From the NCBI GenBank assembly GCA_015232485.1, contig JADFZP010000118.1:1-8487 (forward strand): 8,487 nt of DNA, read 5' to 3'. This document shows positions 5,721 to 8,487 of this stretch, in pieces. The notes below the pieces were generated by a model, which saw only the letters and a program-made list of their open reading frames with translations, did no database searches and was not told the DNA's origin. Both the position numbers and the translations under genes were made by a program. The first letter of the stretch is position 1. The number at the start of each line of letters is the position of its first letter. The DNA is from Alphaproteobacteria bacterium (GTDB lineage: Bacteria; Pseudomonadota; Alphaproteobacteria; Rhodospirillales; Magnetospirillaceae).

Positions 5721-7871
5721 ATGAGCGATTTCCCGAACAAGACCCTCGAAGACTGGCGCGCTTTGGCCACCAAGGACCTGAAGGGCGAAAATCCCGACCG
5801 CCTGGACTGGGTCACCCCCGAGGGCATCGTGGTGAAACCGCTTTACACGGCCGCCGATCTGGAAGCGATCGGCGCCATCGGGCTGCCGGGCTTCCCGCCC
5901 TTCCTGCGCGGGCCGCGCGCCACCATGTACGCGCAGCGCCCCTGGACGATCCGCCAATACGCCGGCTTCTCGACCGCCGAGGATTCCAACGCCTTCTACC
6001 GCGCCAATCTGGCGGCGGGGCAGATGGGCCTGTCGGTGGCCTTCGACCTGGCCACCCATCGCGGCTACGATTCGGATCATCCCCGCGTGGTGGGCGATGT
6101 CGGCAAGGCGGGCGTCGCGATCGATTCGGTCGAGGACATGAAGATCCTGTTCGACGGCATCCCGCTCGACAAGATGAGCGTGTCGATGACCATGAACGGC
6201 GCCGTGCTGCCGGTGCTGGCCGGCTACATCGTGGCGGCCGAGGAACAGGGCGTGCCGCAATCGGCGCTGTCGGGGACCATCCAGAACGACATCCTGAAGG
6301 AGTTCATGGTCCGCAACACCTACATCTACCCGCCCGAGCCCTCGATGCGGATCGTCGCCGACATCATCGAGCACACCTCGAAGCACATGCCCAAATTCAA
6401 CTCGATCTCGATTTCCGGCTACCACATGCAGGAGGCCGGGGCGACCGCCGTGCAGGAGCTGGCCTTCACCCTGGCCGACGGCCTTGAATATGTGCGCTAC
6501 GCGCTGGCGCGCGGCCAGAAGATCGACGAATTCGCGCCCAGGCTTTCGTTCTTCTTCGCGATCGGCATGAACTTCTTCATGGAGATCGCCAAGCTGCGCG
6601 CCGCCCGGCTGCTGTGGGCCAAGCTGATCCAGCCCTTCGAGCCCAAGAATCCGATGAGCATGGCGCTGCGCACCCATTGCCAGACCTCGGGCGTCAGCCT
6701 GACCGAGAAGGACGCCTACAACAACGTGGTGCGCACCACCATCGAGGCGATGGCCGCCGTGCTGGGCGGCACCCAAAGCCTGCACACCAACGCGCTGGAC
6801 GAGGCGATCGCCCTGCCCACCCCGTTCTCGGCCCGCATCGCCCGCAACACCCAGCTCATCATCGCCGAGGAGACCGGCATCCCGCACGTCGTCGATCCGC
6901 TGGGCGGCAGCTACTACGTCGAGGCCCTGACCGCCTCGCTGGCCGAGGAAGCCTGGAAGCTGATCCAGGAGGTCGAGGAACTGGGCGGCATGACCAAGGC
7001 CGTCGAGTCGGGCATGCCCAAGCTGCGCATCGAGGAGGCCGCCGCCCGCCGCCAGGCCCGCATCGATCGCGGCGAGGAGGTGGTGGTCGGCGTCAACAAG
7101 TACCAGCCCAAGGAAGACACCCGCATCGAGATCCTGGACGTCGACAACGACCGGGTGCGCGAACAGCAGATCGCCCGGCTGAAGACCATCCGCGCCAGCC
7201 GCGACTCCGCCGCCTGCCAGGCGGCGCTCGACGCGCTGACCCAGGCCGCCAAGTCGGGCGAGGGCAACCTGCTGGAACTGGCCGTCCAGGCGACGCGGGC
7301 CCGCGCCACGGTGGGCGAGATCTCCGACGCGCTGGAAGCCGTCTACACCCGCCACCGGGCGCAAATCCGCTCGATCTCGGGGGTCTATGGCGGGGTCTAC
7401 GCCGGCGACGAGGGCTTCGAGAAGATCCGCAAGGATGTCGAGGGCTTCGCCACCGCCGTGGGCCGCCGGCCGCGCATGCTGGTGGTCAAGATGGGCCAGG
7501 ACGGCCACGACCGCGGCGCCAAGGTGATCGCCACCGCCTTCGCCGACATCGGCTTCGACGTCGATGTCGGGCCGCTGTTCCAGACCCCCGCCGAGGCCGC
7601 CCGCCAAGCGGTCGAGAACGACGTCCATCTGGTGGGCGTCAGCTCGCAGGCCGCCGGTCACAAGACCCTGGTGCCGCAATTGATCGAGGAACTGAAGCGC
7701 CAGGGCGCCGACGACATCCTGGTGGTGTGCGGCGGCGTCATCCCGCCGCAGGACTACGACTTCCTGCGCGCCGCCGGGGTGGCCGCGATCTACGGCCCCG
7801 GCACCCACATCCCCAAGGCGGCGGCGGAAGTCCTGGGCCTCTTGACCAGCCGGCGCGAGGCGGCGGAGTGA
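5721..7871 (+). CDS. scpA: Methylmalonyl-CoA mutase, B12-dependent
   Basis: This cytosolic enzyme interconverts (R)-methylmalonyl-CoA and succinyl-CoA by an adenosylcobalamin radical mechanism, feeding propionyl-CoA carbon into the TCA cycle. The 716 residues hold the CoA-binding TIM-barrel part (about 20-550) and the C-terminal cobalamin-binding domain (about 583-710). The cobalamin domain shows DGHDRG (594-599), whose H596 is the lower cobalt ligand, with K590 and D594 beside it, then SSQAAGH (641-647), GGVIP (671-675) and YGPGT (691-695). By alignment to the Propionibacterium enzyme, Y80 and R198 correspond to Y89 and R207, which favour methylmalonyl-CoA over isobutyryl-CoA, and H235 corresponds to catalytic H244. 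The length fits the single-chain ScpA/Sbm type that works as a homodimer. AGGAGG (5710-5715) fixes the start. The stop codon overlaps the next gene's start. No small subunit, epimerase or MeaB chaperone gene is in the window. Confidence 0.97.
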   Translation: MSDFPNKTLEDWRALATKDLKGENPDRLDWVTPEGIVVKPLYTAADLEAIGAIGLPGFPPFLRGPRATMYAQRPWTIRQYAGFSTAEDSNAFYRANLAAGQMGLSVAFDLATHRGYDSDHPRVVGDVGKAGVAIDSVEDMKILFDGIPLDKMSVSMTMNGAVLPVLAGYIVAAEEQGVPQSALSGTIQNDILKEFMVRNTYIYPPEPSMRIVADIIEHTSKHMPKFNSISISGYHMQEAGATAVQELAFTLADGLEYVRYALARGQKIDEFAPRLSFFFAIGMNFFMEIAKLRAARLLWAKLIQPFEPKNPMSMALRTHCQTSGVSLTEKDAYNNVVRTTIEAMAAVLGGTQSLHTNALDEAIALPTPFSARIARNTQLIIAEETGIPHVVDPLGGSYYVEALTASLAEEAWKLIQEVEELGGMTKAVESGMPKLRIEEAAARRQARIDRGEEVVVGVNKYQPKEDTRIEILDVDNDRVREQQIARLKTIRASRDSAACQAALDALTQAAKSGEGNLLELAVQATRARATVGEISDALEAVYTRHRAQIRSISGVYGGVYAGDEGFEKIRKDVEGFATAVGRRPRMLVVKMGQDGHDRGAKVIATAFADIGFDVDVGPLFQTPAEAARQAVENDVHLVGVSSQAAGHKTLVPQLIEELKRQGADDILVVCGGVIPPQDYDFLRAAGVAAIYGPGTHIPKAAAEVLGLLTSRREAAE

Positions 7872-8374
7872 GGCGCCCGGCGCTGGCCGCGCTGGCCCTG
7901 GTCCTGGCCGCCCAGCCGGCCGGCGCCGCCACGGTGCTGGAACTGGCCTGCGGCGACTTCCGCCAGGAGGTCACCCAGGGCTCGACGTTCTTCCTGTACG
8001 GGCTGGGCCTCGCCTACGAGCCGATGTGGTGCCCGGCCCAGTCGAAATTCATCTCGGTGCTGATCCCCTTCCGGGCCGAGCAATACGAGGCCGCCCGCGA
8101 CCTCGCCGGCTCCGACTTGCCCGACTCCAAGCCGGTCTCGGAACTGGCGCAAGAGGTGGCCCAGCATCTCGGCCGCATGGGCCGCGCCGACATGACGCTT
8201 CGCGATCTGCGCGCCATCATGGCCCGCGTCGCCAAGCCGAACGGCGCGACCTACGACGCGCCGGCCTGCCCCGAACCGATGGCCCCCTACCAGGATTTCG
8301 CCAAGGGTGGCAGGCCGTTTCCCGGCTGCGGGGGCGGGTTCACGGTGACCAAGCGGCCGATCGAGATCGATTGA
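7868..8374 (+). CDS. Predicted exported four-cysteine protein of unknown function
   Basis: I do not recognise this 168-residue protein. The chosen start is a GTG at 7868 that shares four bases (GTGA) with the scpA stop and has GAGG (7857-7860) seven bases upstream, so translation is probably coupled to scpA. From that start it has a clear Sec-type signal peptide: two arginines, a hydrophobic run of Ala and Leu (residues 5-15) and a likely cleavage site after AGA (18-20). The mature part has four cysteines (C28, C55, C134, C154), enough for two disulfides in the periplasm, and a helical, charged middle (about 70-123). The open frame extends far upstream inside scpA, but that part is out-of-frame translation and lacks a signal sequence. 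A distant link to small Cys-containing exported proteins of the Rap1a/Tai type is conceivable but not supported by a clear motif. Confidence 0.75.
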   Translation: MRRPALAALALVLAAQPAGAATVLELACGDFRQEVTQGSTFFLYGLGLAYEPMWCPAQSKFISVLIPFRAEQYEAARDLAGSDLPDSKPVSELAQEVAQHLGRMGRADMTLRDLRAIMARVAKPNGATYDAPACPEPMAPYQDFAKGGRPFPGCGGGFTVTKRPIEID

Positions 8375-8401
8375 CAGGCTGCGGAAAAAGGATGCACGCC
8401 T

Positions 8402-8487
8402 CGAAGGGGCCAGTGAGGCGAGTGGTGCGCCGACCCTTCGCCGTCATGCCCGTGCTTGACACGGGCATCCACCACGGAGCCGCGTGG
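8402..8487. repeat. Compound intergenic palindromic element (REP-like), cut by the window edge
   Basis: Three inverted repeats follow one another after the last gene. CGAAGGG (8402-8408) pairs with CCCTTCG (8434-8440), with an inner GGCG/CGCC pair (8417-8420, 8428-8431). ATGCCCGTG (8446-8454) pairs perfectly with CACGGGCAT (8460-8468) around the loop CTTGA. CCACG (8472-8476) pairs with CGTGG (8483-8487) and may extend past the edge. Sequences of the form GTCATGCCCG...CTTGA...CGGGCATCCA are familiar as dispersed intergenic repeats in alphaproteobacteria. No T-run follows any stem, so an intrinsic terminator is not supported, though the stems could stabilise the 3' end of the scpA transcript. 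Confidence 0.6.

Noticed and set aside
5595..7808. A 737-residue open frame on the minus strand opposite scpA
   Set aside because: It is antisense to a clear methylmalonyl-CoA mutase. Its translation is rich in G, A, D, H and V repeats typical of frame shadows in GC-rich DNA, with no recognisable domain.
8287..8475. A 62-residue minus-strand open frame over the right-end repeats
   Set aside because: It reads through palindromic repeat sequence and the antisense of the 168-residue gene, with no ribosome-binding site or family resemblance.

Overview
The window is GC-rich chromosomal DNA. Its gene content, codon use and the near-palindromic repeat at its right end suggest an alphaproteobacterium, most likely a free-living member of the Rhodospirillales or a related group. 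That placement is an inference from family resemblance, not from a marker gene. Six protein genes fill almost the whole window. No RNA gene, CRISPR array or insertion sequence was seen, and no gene-free stretch exceeds about 150 bases.

Positions 1-5570 carry four genes, all on the minus strand. In order of transcription they are: an 870-residue fusion protein (5570-2958) with a metallo-beta-lactamase-fold domain, two cyclic-nucleotide-binding-like domains and a C-terminal bacteriohemerythrin; a DUF4743/Nudix hydrolase (2908-2027); accA, the carboxyltransferase alpha subunit of acetyl-CoA carboxylase (1954-1001); and a XerC/XerD-type tyrosine recombinase (923 to beyond the left edge). Gaps between them are 49, 72 and 77 bases. 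They may be partly co-transcribed, although accA has a -35-like sequence of its own.

Positions 5571-5720 form a divergent promoter region. Each direction has a plausible sigma70-like promoter. An inverted repeat lies over the plus-strand -10, and a second small palindrome sits between the two promoters.

Positions 5721-8374 on the plus strand hold scpA, a full-length B12-dependent methylmalonyl-CoA mutase. It overlaps by four bases (GTGA) with a gene for a 168-residue, probably exported, four-cysteine protein of unknown function. After them, 8402-8487 contains nested inverted repeats typical of dispersed intergenic palindromic elements, cut by the right edge.

Functionally the window joins acyl-CoA metabolism (AccA making malonyl-CoA, ScpA isomerising methylmalonyl-CoA) with a probable oxygen- or redox-responsive signalling protein. 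That fusion protein is the most interesting object here. Its MBL metal-ligand motif and all seven hemerythrin iron ligands are visible, but both cyclic-nucleotide-like domains appear to lack the usual phosphate-binding arginine, and its first 220 or so residues match nothing I recognise.
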